NCBI RefSeq assembly: GCF_003254545.1
Contig: NZ_QJRH01000073.1
Coordinates: 186,001-250,000 of the forward strand
DNA from: Flavobacterium tistrianum
GTDB lineage: Bacteria; Bacteroidota; Bacteroidia; Flavobacteriales; Flavobacteriaceae
DNA length: 64,000 nt
Direction: 5' to 3'
Under the pieces are notes generated by a model, which searched no databases, was not told the DNA's origin, and worked only from the letters and a program-made list of their open reading frames with translations. Shown in pieces: positions 33,692-42,605 of this stretch. A program made the position numbers and the translations under genes. Positions within the stretch are counted from its first letter, which is position 1. The number at the start of each line of letters is the position of its first letter.

Positions 33692-36600
33692 ATGAGTTTA
33701 TCAACTACAAGTATTAGAAGACCTGTTTTAACCATAGTGCTGAATCTATTAATTATATTATTCGGTTTTATTGGTTATACTTTTTTAGGTGTTCGAGAAT
33801 TCCCTTCTATTGACCCTGCTCAGGTATCTATTCGTACCAATTATACGGGTGCCAATGCCGATATTATCGAATCGCAAATTACAGAACCCCTTGAAAAAGC
33901 CGTAAATGCTATTGACGGAATTAGAAATATCACATCTTCAAGCAATCAAGGAAGTAGTAATATAACAATAGAGTTCAACCTAGATAAAGATTTGGAAGAA
34001 GCCGCAAACGATGTTCGTGACAAAGTTTCGCAAGCCACTAGAAATCTTCCTCAAGATATTGATGCTCCGCCAGTGGTATCGAAGGCAGATGCTGATAGCG
34101 ATGCTATTATTTCGATGACTGTTCAGAGTGATTCACGTAATTCTTTAGAATTAAGTGATTATGCAGAAAATGTTATTTCTCAGCGTTTAGAGACTATCCC
34201 GGGTGTGAGTGGCGTGCAGATCTGGGGACAGAAACGTTACGCAATGCGTTTATGGATAGATCCTGTAAAACTTACGGCTTATGGCTGTACAGTTTCAGAT
34301 GTGCGTGCAGCATTAAATGCACAGAATGTTGAGCTTCCATCAGGAAAATTGACAGGTAACAATACCGAACTTACAGTAAAAACTATAGGAAATCTTTCTA
34401 AAGCAGAAGAGTTTAACAACATTATTATTCGAACAGACGGCGATAAGATTGTTCGTTTAAGCGATGTTGGAGGTGCCGAATTAGGTCCAGAAAATATTGA
34501 AACCAAATTAAGCCAGTCTGGCCTGCCAATGATTGGTTTAGCAATTGTGCCAATGCCAGGTGCAAACTATCTAGATATTTCAAAAGAGTTCTATAAAAAA
34601 TATGAAGCCTTAAAGAAAGATCTTCCAAAAGATATTAAACTAAATATTGCGCTTGATAATACAATTTTCGTAAAAAAATCAGTATTAGAAGTTGCTGAAA
34701 CATTAGGGATTTCGGTAATACTGGTAATCATTATTATCTATTTATTCTTTAGAGACTGGGCAATTGCTTTTAGACCTTTAATTGATATTCCTGTTTCCTT
34801 AATTGCTACATTCTTCATTATGTGGTTATTTGGATTCTCAATCAACGTATTGACTCTATTGGCAATTGTACTGGCAACAGGACTTGTGGTAGATGACGGT
34901 ATCGTTGTAACCGAAAATATCTTCAAAAAAGTAGAAGAAGGGATGTCACCAATTGAAGCTGCTATTAAAGGTTCTAATGAGATTTTTTATGCCGTAATTT
35001 CGATTTCGGTAACATTGGCCGCAGTATTTTTACCAGTAATCTTCCTTGAAGGTTTCGTTGGACGATTATTTAGGGAATTTGGGGTTGTAATTGGTGCGGC
35101 GGTATTAATCTCGGCATTCGTTTCGCTGACTTTAACACCAATGCTAAACGCTTATTTAATGAAAGGTGGAGAACAGAAAAAATCGAAATTCTATATTAAA
35201 ACTGAACCGTTTTTTGAAAAAATGAACAGTAGTTATGCAGAAGCACTGACTAAATTCATGGATAAAAAATGGATCAGTTTCCCTATTCTTATTGCTTGTT
35301 TCGGATTGATTTATTTATTCTTTACCATTCTTCCAAAAGAAACAGCTCCTTACGACGACAGAAGTTCTGTAACCATGCGTATGACTACTCCAGAAGGATC
35401 TTCATACGAATATACAGACCGTTTTATGCAAGAAATTTCAAAATTAGTTGATGATTCTATTCCTGAAAAAAAAGTAAGTTTGGTTATTACAGCGCCTGGT
35501 TTTGGAGCTTCGGCAACTAATACCGGATTTATTAGGCTTTCGTTAAAAGAACCAGATGAAAGAACTGTGTCTCAAAAAGAAATTGCAGACAAATTAACAA
35601 AATGGACAAAAAACTATCCAGATGCTAAAACTGCTGTAATTCAACAGCCTACAATTGCTGTAAACAGACGTGGTGGTTTGCCAATTCAATACATTATTCA
35701 GGCTCCTAATTTTGATAAATTAAGAGAAAAAATTCCTCTTTTTATGAATGAGGTGAATAAAAGTGATGTTTTTTCTACGACAGATGTAAACTTGAAATTC
35801 AATAAACCCGAAATCAATGTTACAATCGACCGTGAAAAAGCAGAAAGTTTAGGAATATCAATTATCGATATTGCACAAACTTTACAGCTTTCTTTAAGCG
35901 GACAGCGTTTTGGTTATTTCATTAGAAATGGAAAACAATATCAAGTAATTGGACAGTTTGACCAAAAAGACCGATCTAAACCTTTGGATTTGACTTCTAT
36001 GTTTGTAAAAAACAGAAAAGGCGAATTGATTCAGATGGATAATGTTGTGAAAGTTTACGAGCAAAGTAATCCTCCTCAATTATTCCACAACAACCGATAT
36101 ATGTCGGCAACTGTTTCTGCTGGTTTAGCTCCAGGAAAAAGTATCAGCGATGGTATTCAGGAAATGGATAGAATTAAAGCAAAAGTTTTAGATGAAAGTT
36201 TCACGACAGATTTAGCTGGTGAATCGCGAGATTTCGTAGAAAGTAGTTCTAATACTTCTTTTGCATTCGGATTGGCTTTATTATTAATCTTCTTGATTCT
36301 TGCTGCACAATTTGAAAGTTTTATTGATCCGTTTATTATCATTTTAACGGTTCCAATGGCGGTTGCTGGAGCTTTATTCTCATTATGGTTATTCAATCAG
36401 ACGTGGAATATTTTCAGCCAGATTGGTACGGTAATGCTAATTGGTCTTGTAACCAAAAACGGTATTTTGATTGTAGAATTTGCCAATCAGTTACGAGAAC
36501 AAGGCAAACCTAAACTAGAAGCTATTTTAGAAGCTTCGGAAGCACGTTTACGTCCAATTTTAATGACGAGTTTAGCCATTGCATTGGGAGCACTTCCAAT

Positions 36601-36790
36601 TGCGATGTCGCTTGGAGCTGCATCTACGAGTAGAATTGGTATGGGAGTTGTAATTGTGGGTGGAACTATTTTCTCATTGGCTTTAACGCTTTTTGTAATT
36701 CCAGCCATTTATTTTATGTGGTCTAAAGCGAGAAAACATTATCCTGAATTTGACCATATTGACGAATACGAAAGAGACAGCATTAAATAG
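33692..36790 (+). CDS. RND efflux pump, HAE1-like
   Basis: A 1032-aa inner-membrane pump of the AcrB/MexB type. It has twelve membrane helices in two groups with two large periplasmic loops. Motifs are IDPAQVSIRTNYTGANADIIE near the N-terminus, helix-4 LAIVLATGLVVDDGIVVTENIF (proton-relay aspartates VDD), and MTSLAIALGALPIA in the second half. It exports drugs or other amphiphiles using the proton gradient; the substrate is unknown. The 97-nt gap after the adaptor contains an ATCTAAAATCT-type repeat. Confidence 0.94.
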   Translation: MSLSTTSIRRPVLTIVLNLLIILFGFIGYTFLGVREFPSIDPAQVSIRTNYTGANADIIESQITEPLEKAVNAIDGIRNITSSSNQGSSNITIEFNLDKDLEEAANDVRDKVSQATRNLPQDIDAPPVVSKADADSDAIISMTVQSDSRNSLELSDYAENVISQRLETIPGVSGVQIWGQKRYAMRLWIDPVKLTAYGCTVSDVRAALNAQNVELPSGKLTGNNTELTVKTIGNLSKAEEFNNIIIRTDGDKIVRLSDVGGAELGPENIETKLSQSGLPMIGLAIVPMPGANYLDISKEFYKKYEALKKDLPKDIKLNIALDNTIFVKKSVLEVAETLGISVILVIIIIYLFFRDWAIAFRPLIDIPVSLIATFFIMWLFGFSINVLTLLAIVLATGLVVDDGIVVTENIFKKVEEGMSPIEAAIKGSNEIFYAVISISVTLAAVFLPVIFLEGFVGRLFREFGVVIGAAVLISAFVSLTLTPMLNAYLMKGGEQKKSKFYIKTEPFFEKMNSSYAEALTKFMDKKWISFPILIACFGLIYLFFTILPKETAPYDDRSSVTMRMTTPEGSSYEYTDRFMQEISKLVDDSIPEKKVSLVITAPGFGASATNTGFIRLSLKEPDERTVSQKEIADKLTKWTKNYPDAKTAVIQQPTIAVNRRGGLPIQYIIQAPNFDKLREKIPLFMNEVNKSDVFSTTDVNLKFNKPEINVTIDREKAESLGISIIDIAQTLQLSLSGQRFGYFIRNGKQYQVIGQFDQKDRSKPLDLTSMFVKNRKGELIQMDNVVKVYEQSNPPQLFHNNRYMSATVSAGLAPGKSISDGIQEMDRIKAKVLDESFTTDLAGESRDFVESSSNTSFAFGLALLLIFLILAAQFESFIDPFIIILTVPMAVAGALFSLWLFNQTWNIFSQIGTVMLIGLVTKNGILIVEFANQLREQGKPKLEAILEASEARLRPILMTSLAIALGALPIAMSLGAASTSRIGMGVVIVGGTIFSLALTLFVIPAIYFMWSKARKHYPEFDHIDEYERDSIK

Positions 36791-36826
36791 AAACCGAAAA
36801 TCGATTTTTGGTTAAAGAAAACGAAT

Positions 36827-38137
36827 ATGAATATCAAAAAAATATACTGTACAGCACTTATTCTTTTCCTTTGCACTTTCCAGTCAAAGGCACAGGAAGT
36901 TCTTACTATTGAACAGGCTATGACTATAGCTCTGGAAAATAATTTTGAAATTAAAATTGCTAAAAATAATTCCAAAATAAACGAAACAAACGTAACAATA
37001 GGAAATGCAGGAATGCTGCCTACAGCAACGGCAAATATTACCGATAACAACAGCATTACAAATTCTACGCAAGTAAGACAGGACGGAACATCGACTTCGT
37101 TAGACAATGCAAAAAACAATAGTTTAACTTATGGTGTTAGTTTAGGTTGGACTGTTTTTGACGGAATGAAAATGTTCGCAAAACTTGATCAACTGAAAGA
37201 ACTTCAAAAACTTGGAGATGCAGAACTTAAAAGAACTATCTTAGTCAAAATTGCTCAAGTAAATTCTGCTTATTACGATCTAGTGCAAATGCAACAGCAA
37301 TTAGCTGCATTGGACACTACAATTGTAATTTCAAATCAAAGATTAACTTTGGCTAAAAACCGTTTCAGCATTGGTAAAGCATCAAAATTGGAAGTTTTAA
37401 ACGCACAAGTAGATTTAAACTCAGATCAAGTTGCTTTATTGAGACAAAAAGAAGCCTACGCTAATGGCAAAATTTTATTGAATCAGCATTTGGCGCGCGA
37501 CCCAAAAATTGATTTCAAGGTTACAGATGAAGTAAAAGTGGATAATAAATTAGTTCTAGCCGATTTAATGGATTTAGCCCAAAAACAGAATCCAGGTTTA
37601 GAGGCGCAAATTATCAATAAACGTATTGCCGAATTACAGCTCAAGCAAGTAAAAGCCGATCGTTACCCAACATTAAGATTAACTTCAGGATACAATTTTT
37701 CTGAAAGCCAATCGAGTTTAGGTTTTACCAGTGAAACTTCTAATAGAGGTTTTAATTATGGCTTTAATGCTTCTATGAACATCTTTGATGGTTTCAATCA
37801 GCATCGAAATGAGAAAGTAGCCAAATTACAGATTGAGAATTCGCAGATTGCTATAGAACAACAAAACACTGTTCTAAATACGCAGTTGAGTACTGCTTTT
37901 CAAACGTATTTAACCAATCTGGAGTTAATTCATTTAGAAGAAAACAATGAAGCTATTGCAAGACAAAATTTAGAAATTACACTAGACAAATTTAAAATCG
38001 GAACTATTACAACTCTCGATTTTAGAACCGCTCAGTTAAATTACGTCAATGCAAAAGTACGTTACAGCAACGCGCAATATGAAGCGAAATTATCTGAAAT
38101 AGCTCTAAAAGAATTAGCTGGAAATATTAATTTTTAA
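36827..38137 (+). CDS. TolC-family outer membrane efflux channel
   Basis: A 436-aa protein with a signal peptide (cleavage after FQSKAQ, about residue 24). Two TolC repeats of alternating helices and strands follow: LTIEQAMTIALENNFEIKIAKNN begins the first and LADLMDLAQKQNPGLEAQI the second. The strand motifs YGVSLGWTVFDGMK and YGFNASMNIFDGFN are typical. It is the outer-membrane exit duct for the RND pump and follows it after 36 nt. Confidence 0.93.
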   Translation: MNIKKIYCTALILFLCTFQSKAQEVLTIEQAMTIALENNFEIKIAKNNSKINETNVTIGNAGMLPTATANITDNNSITNSTQVRQDGTSTSLDNAKNNSLTYGVSLGWTVFDGMKMFAKLDQLKELQKLGDAELKRTILVKIAQVNSAYYDLVQMQQQLAALDTTIVISNQRLTLAKNRFSIGKASKLEVLNAQVDLNSDQVALLRQKEAYANGKILLNQHLARDPKIDFKVTDEVKVDNKLVLADLMDLAQKQNPGLEAQIINKRIAELQLKQVKADRYPTLRLTSGYNFSESQSSLGFTSETSNRGFNYGFNASMNIFDGFNQHRNEKVAKLQIENSQIAIEQQNTVLNTQLSTAFQTYLTNLELIHLEENNEAIARQNLEITLDKFKIGTITTLDFRTAQLNYVNAKVRYSNAQYEAKLSEIALKELAGNINF

Positions 38138-38161
38138 TTTTCCCTTTAATAATCAAATATT

Positions 38162-38234
38162 ATCTGCCAAATCTGCTAAATCTGCGAGAGAAAAATAGCT
38201 CGTAGATTTAGCAGATTTGGCAGATTTTTTTTTT
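38162..38234 (+). terminator. Strong hairpin terminator of the RND operon
   Basis: A 27-nt inverted repeat (38162-38188 with 38199-38225) containing the CAAATCTGCTAAATCTGC unit. One base pair is G-U. A run of T follows (38226-38234). Confidence 0.85.
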
Positions 38235-38267
38235 CTATTTTACACACAGCAGAATATTTTTTTAATT

Positions 38268-38275
38268 TAAATTTG
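38268..38275 (+). promoter_or_regulatory. -7 box for the bestrophin gene
   Basis: TAAATTTG ends 17 nt before the ATG at 38293. It follows directly after the RND terminator. Confidence 0.55.
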
Positions 38276-38292
38276 TTTCAAAACATACTTCA

Positions 38293-39156
38293 ATGATTAC
38301 ATACAATACCAAAGACTGGTTCACCTTTATTTTTCATTTTCATAAATCAGATACGGTTCGAAAACTGTTTACGATTATGATTGCAATTGGAATCTATGCT
38401 GCCATTGTATGTTATCTCGAGCTTCAGTATTTTAAAGTAACCAAAAACGATTATATCCATAACATTCCCATTATGCACGGAATGCTTGGATTTGTGATTT
38501 CGCTTTTGCTTGTTTTTAGAACCAATACTGCTTACGACAGATGGTGGGAAGGCCGCAAACTTTGGGGCGGACTGGTAAATAATAGTCGTAATCTTGCCAT
38601 AAAACTTTCTGCCATTTTAAAAGATGAAAATGATCGAAAGTTTTTTAGAAAATATATTCCTATGTACGCTGATATTCTGCATCAGCATTTAAAAGATGAA
38701 GACACCAGCAAACAGCTTTTTGAAGATGTTGATTTGGAAATTGACCATCACAAACACAAACCAAATCAGCTGAAAAGAATCATGTATCATAAAATCAATG
38801 ATTTGTATGATGCAGGAAAAATAACTGGAGAACAATTAATCACTATTAATGATGAATTAGTTGCTTTTACAGATATATGTGGCGCATGCGAGCGTATCAA
38901 AAACACGCCTATTCCCTACTCTTACAGCGCTTTTATAAAGAAATTCATCTTCTTTTACACCATGACACTCCCTTTTGGGTATTCAGTAAGTTTAGGCTAT
39001 CTCGTGGCTCCTGTAGTCGTTTTCATATTTTATGTATTGGCCAGTTTGGAGCTAATTGCAGAAGAAATTGAAGATCCATTTGGAAATGATGAAAATGATC
39101 TTCCTACGAGAAAAATCTCAGAAAACATTAAAAAACATGTTGAAGAACTGATTTAA
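38293..39156 (+). CDS. Bestrophin-family chloride channel-like protein
   Basis: A 287-aa membrane protein of the bestrophin/UPF0187 family. The signature DRWWEGRKLWGGLVNNSRNL is at about residues 79-98. About four hydrophobic segments are present, with the C-terminal pair LPFGYSVSLGYLVAPVVVFIFYVLASLEL. Prokaryotic bestrophins form pentameric ion channels. A C-terminal acidic region (ELIAEEIEDPFGNDENDLP) matches the calcium-clasp-like segment of the family. It has no obvious functional link to its neighbours. Confidence 0.93.
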   Translation: MITYNTKDWFTFIFHFHKSDTVRKLFTIMIAIGIYAAIVCYLELQYFKVTKNDYIHNIPIMHGMLGFVISLLLVFRTNTAYDRWWEGRKLWGGLVNNSRNLAIKLSAILKDENDRKFFRKYIPMYADILHQHLKDEDTSKQLFEDVDLEIDHHKHKPNQLKRIMYHKINDLYDAGKITGEQLITINDELVAFTDICGACERIKNTPIPYSYSAFIKKFIFFYTMTLPFGYSVSLGYLVAPVVVFIFYVLASLELIAEEIEDPFGNDENDLPTRKISENIKKHVEELI

Positions 39157-39227
39157 TAAAACGTTAAATCTGCCGTTTATATTTTTATTTTCATTAAATT
39201 TAAAGTCTTCACCAAAAATTAAATTTA

Positions 39228-40151
39228 ATGAACAATCAACGATTTTTAGTCAATCCGCTTCAATTATCGCAAGAGAAATCATTAAAAACTCTTGTAGAAA
39301 ATAGAACTATTTACAACCTTAATAATTGTGAATTAAATCTATTTGAAACTTACGAATCGACTCAAAAAGTTCCATTGAAATTTAATGATTTGGTGGTGAC
39401 CAGCATGCTACGCGGTAAAAAAATCATGCACCTTTTTGATGATCCTGAATTTGTATATCTTCCAGGCGAAACTGTAATTGTTCCTTCTAATGTAGAAATG
39501 AAAATTGATTTCCCCGAAGCTTCAAAAAACAACCCTACACAATGTTTGGCTTTGGCCATTGATCAGGATAAAATTATTGAAATATTAAACTTCTTAAATG
39601 AACAATATCCGAAAGAAGGAACTAATATGTACTGGCAGTTAAATTATCAAAACTACTTCTTTTACAATAATATCGAAATGGCCACAACAATCAATAAACT
39701 CATAAAAGAATGTATGAGCACTTCTGTAGCCAAAGACATTTTTGCAGATTTGACTTTAAAAGAATTATTGATTAGAATTATCCAGACTCAAACGGTAAAA
39801 TCTATTGACGAAGGGAAATTTCTAGATGTAAATAATCCTATAAATGAAGTTACAGAATACATCAAACAAAATCTGAAAGAAAATATAAGTTTAAAATCGC
39901 TTAGCGAAAAAGCGTGTATGAGCACAACTTCATTCTATCGTTTCTTTAAACGCGAACTCGGAATGAGTCCGATTGAGTATATTTTGAATGAGAAAATAAA
40001 ATGTGCCAAGAATCTTTTGAAGAATCCAACACTACAAATTAACGAAGTCTGTTATTTGGCTGGCTTTGAAGATGCCAATTATTTCATTAGATTATTTAAG
40101 AAATACGAAGGAATTACACCGAAACAGTATCAGTTACTTTTTATAAATTAG
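39228..40151 (+). CDS. AraC-family regulator, probable ExaC/aldehyde dehydrogenase activator
   Basis: A 307-aa protein. An N-terminal sensing domain (about 1-200, with VYLPGETVIVPSNVEMKIDFPEAS) is followed by a C-terminal AraC-type double helix-turn-helix (about 210-305). Its motifs are NISLKSLSEKACMSTTSFYRFFKRELGMSPIEYI and EVCYLAGFEDANYFIRLFKKYEG. It lies next to a DUF779 gene and an aldehyde dehydrogenase on the opposite strand. This trio is common in bacteria and suggests it activates them. Inducer unknown. Confidence 0.9.
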   Translation: MNNQRFLVNPLQLSQEKSLKTLVENRTIYNLNNCELNLFETYESTQKVPLKFNDLVVTSMLRGKKIMHLFDDPEFVYLPGETVIVPSNVEMKIDFPEASKNNPTQCLALAIDQDKIIEILNFLNEQYPKEGTNMYWQLNYQNYFFYNNIEMATTINKLIKECMSTSVAKDIFADLTLKELLIRIIQTQTVKSIDEGKFLDVNNPINEVTEYIKQNLKENISLKSLSEKACMSTTSFYRFFKRELGMSPIEYILNEKIKCAKNLLKNPTLQINEVCYLAGFEDANYFIRLFKKYEGITPKQYQLLFIN

Positions 40152-40227
40152 GCACAAAGGTTCAGAGGCACATAGGTTCAAAGTTTTTAAAACCTTTGCC
40201 CCTTTGTAACTTTGCCTCTTTGAACCT
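40150..40227. repeat. CAAAGG/CCTTTG inverted repeat
   Basis: AGGCACAAAGGTTCAGAGGC (from 40150) pairs imperfectly with a right arm ending TCTTTGAACCT at 40227. It spans the junction of two convergent genes and overlaps both ends by a few bases, so it may serve as a bidirectional terminator. Confidence 0.7.
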
Positions 40228-40597
40228 AAAAAAAAGTTACTGGTTCTAAATTTAGCTCTTCTTCGGGAGTAAAAATTCTGTATTCGATTTTAAAAGTTTT
40301 CTTTAATGGAGTTTCTAAAGAAAAACCTCCTACTCCAAATGCGTCAATTACAGTTAACGTAAAATGAGCGTGTTTCCAATATTCGAATAAATCTTTGTCC
40401 ACCCAAAATTCCGTATCTTCAATGGTTCCAATGCAAACATCTCCTGTTCGCTGATAATAACTGCCTTTTTCAAAACACTGTGGCTGCGTGCCTTCACAAC
40501 ATCCGCCTGCCTGATAAAACATCAAGTCGCCGTGTTTTTCTTTTAGAACTTTAATCAGTTCAACTGCTTTTTCTGTGGCATCAATTCGTTTAATCAT
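40226..40597 (-). CDS. DUF779 protein
   Basis: A 123-aa cysteine-containing protein with the DUF779 motifs LMFYQAGGCCEGTQPQCF and DAFGVGGFSLE. Family members are encoded beside acetaldehyde dehydrogenases and may be redox or maturation partners, but the role is not established. It is downstream of the aldehyde dehydrogenase gene on the same strand, with a 228-nt gap. It is convergent with the AraC regulator. Confidence 0.9.
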   Translation of the reverse strand: MIKRIDATEKAVELIKVLKEKHGDLMFYQAGGCCEGTQPQCFEKGSYYQRTGDVCIGTIEDTEFWVDKDLFEYWKHAHFTLTVIDAFGVGGFSLETPLKKTFKIEYRIFTPEEELNLEPVTFF

Positions 40598-40825
40598 CGT
40601 TTATCTACTAAAATTTAAAAGCAGCAAACTCTATAAAGAAATTTACCGCTTAACATAACCAACTTTTTTACATTTCTTTCAATCAAAGAATAATTCCTGT
40701 CTTGAACAAATATTAAAAATCAAAATTGCCTGGAGGAAGTTTATTTCATGTCATCAGATTTTTAAATCTAACGCCCCATACATTCCACAACTTCTTTTAG
40801 TACTCCAGGATTTTGATATTTGAAT

Positions 40826-42331
40826 TTAAAAGAATCCTAATTTCTTTTTATCATAAGAAATCAGCATGTTTTTGGTTTGGCGATACTGGCTCAACATCAT
40901 TTTATGGTTTTCACGACCAATTCCAGATTGTTTGTAACCTCCAAACGGAGCGCCAGCAGGATAAGAATGATATTGATTAATCCAAATACGACCTGACTGA
41001 ATTGCTCTCGGAACCTGATAAATTTCATGTGCATCACGTGTCCAAACTCCCGCGCCTAAACCGTACATGGTATCATTGGCAATTTCGATGGCTTCTTCGG
41101 TAGTTTTAAAAGTGGTAACCGCCAAAACAGGCCCGAAAATCTCTTCTTGAAAAATTCTCATTTTGTTATGCCCTTTAAACAATGTTGGTTTAATGTAATA
41201 ACCGCCTTCTAAATCCCCACCCAATTTATTTTCATCACCTCCTGTCAATAATTCTGCACCTTCTTCTTTTCCTAATTTGATATAAGACATGATTTTCTCT
41301 TTCTGAACAATCGAAGTCTGAGCACCAATCATAGTCGATTTATCCAACGGATTTCCAGCAATAATGGCTTCAGTTCTTTCGATTACTTTTTTAATGAACT
41401 TGTCGTAAATATCTTCGTGAATTAGTAATCGAGAAGGACAAGTACAGATTTCACCTTGATTTAAAGCAAATAAAACTGCACCTTCTACCGCTTTATCAAA
41501 GAAATCATCATCGTGATCTGCTACAGAAGGGAAGAAAATATTTGGTGATTTTCCGCCTAACTCTAAGGTTACTGGAATAATATTTTCTGTTGCATATTGC
41601 ATTACCAAACGTCCTGTAGTGGTAGAACCTGTAAATGCAGCTTTTGATACTTTTTTATTAGTTACTAACGGACGTCCCAATTCGGCTCCAAATCCGTTTA
41701 CAATATTTAGAACTCCAGGAGGAAGAATATCTCCAATTAATTCCATTAAAACTATAATAGAAACTGGTGTGCTTTCAGCTGGTTTTAAGACGATTGTGTT
41801 TCCTGCTGCAAGAGCTGGAGCAATTTTCCAAACTGCCATTAAAATCGGGAAATTCCACGGAATAATCTGAGCTACAACTCCAAGAGGTTCGCTCAAAGCA
41901 ATAGAAACCGTCTGTGAATCCAATTCTGAAATCGCGCTTTCTTCTGCACGAATTACACCTGCAAAATATCTAAAGTGGTCAATTGCCAATGGAATATCAG
42001 CCGCAAGGGTTTCACGGATTGGTTTTCCGTTGTCTACTGTTTCTACTGCGGCAATATATTCTAAATTGTCTTCAATTTTCTGTGCAATCTTATTTAATAA
42101 AATACTCCTTTCGGTTACAGAAGTTTTTCCCCACGTTTTAAATGCTTCATAAGCAGTATCAACAGCCAATTCAAGATCTTCTTTTCCAGAATGCGCTGCT
42201 TTTGTAAATACTTTTCCATCAATAGGAGAAACTACATCAAAGTATTCTCCTGTAATTGGCGCTACAAATTTTCCACCAATATAGTTATCGTATTTTGCCT
42301 TAAATTCAGGTCTTTTTACTGCGGTACTCAT
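40826..42331 (-). CDS. Aldehyde dehydrogenase (ExaC-like)
   Basis: A 501-aa NAD-dependent aldehyde dehydrogenase. QIIPWNFPILMAVWKIAPALAAG binds the cofactor, LELGGKSPNIFFP holds the general base Glu, and NQGEICTCPSRLLI holds the catalytic Cys. It resembles the acetaldehyde dehydrogenases that partner with DUF779. I start it at the ATG at 42331 (MSTAVKRPEFK). A start at 42412 would add 27 residues without family similarity. Confidence 0.93.
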   Translation of the reverse strand: MSTAVKRPEFKAKYDNYIGGKFVAPITGEYFDVVSPIDGKVFTKAAHSGKEDLELAVDTAYEAFKTWGKTSVTERSILLNKIAQKIEDNLEYIAAVETVDNGKPIRETLAADIPLAIDHFRYFAGVIRAEESAISELDSQTVSIALSEPLGVVAQIIPWNFPILMAVWKIAPALAAGNTIVLKPAESTPVSIIVLMELIGDILPPGVLNIVNGFGAELGRPLVTNKKVSKAAFTGSTTTGRLVMQYATENIIPVTLELGGKSPNIFFPSVADHDDDFFDKAVEGAVLFALNQGEICTCPSRLLIHEDIYDKFIKKVIERTEAIIAGNPLDKSTMIGAQTSIVQKEKIMSYIKLGKEEGAELLTGGDENKLGGDLEGGYYIKPTLFKGHNKMRIFQEEIFGPVLAVTTFKTTEEAIEIANDTMYGLGAGVWTRDAHEIYQVPRAIQSGRIWINQYHSYPAGAPFGGYKQSGIGRENHKMMLSQYRQTKNMLISYDKKKLGFF

Positions 42332-42567
42332 AATATTCTTTTTTTGATTTACTCCAAATTTAGTTTCATAAAAAGAAACAGAATAGCACTTTTCATTCAT
42401 CTTGTAGCACAAAAATTACACATTCAGTTTTTTTAGTCTTTTATAATAATCATTTGGCAAAATATTAATCCTTAAATTGCTAAATAATTAGTAGGCAGCA
42501 TTTTTCGGTCAATTAAAAACAAAAAGAAAAAACTACTCAATTTTTTCCTACTCCAACGCGCAATCCT

Positions 42568-42575
42568 TATATTTG
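42568..42575 (+). promoter_or_regulatory. -7 box for pheT
   Basis: TATATTTG ends 30 nt before the pheT ATG. No canonical -33 TTG is found. Confidence 0.5.
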
Positions 42576-42605
42576 TAACCTCATACAAAGAATTAAAGAA
42601 CTACA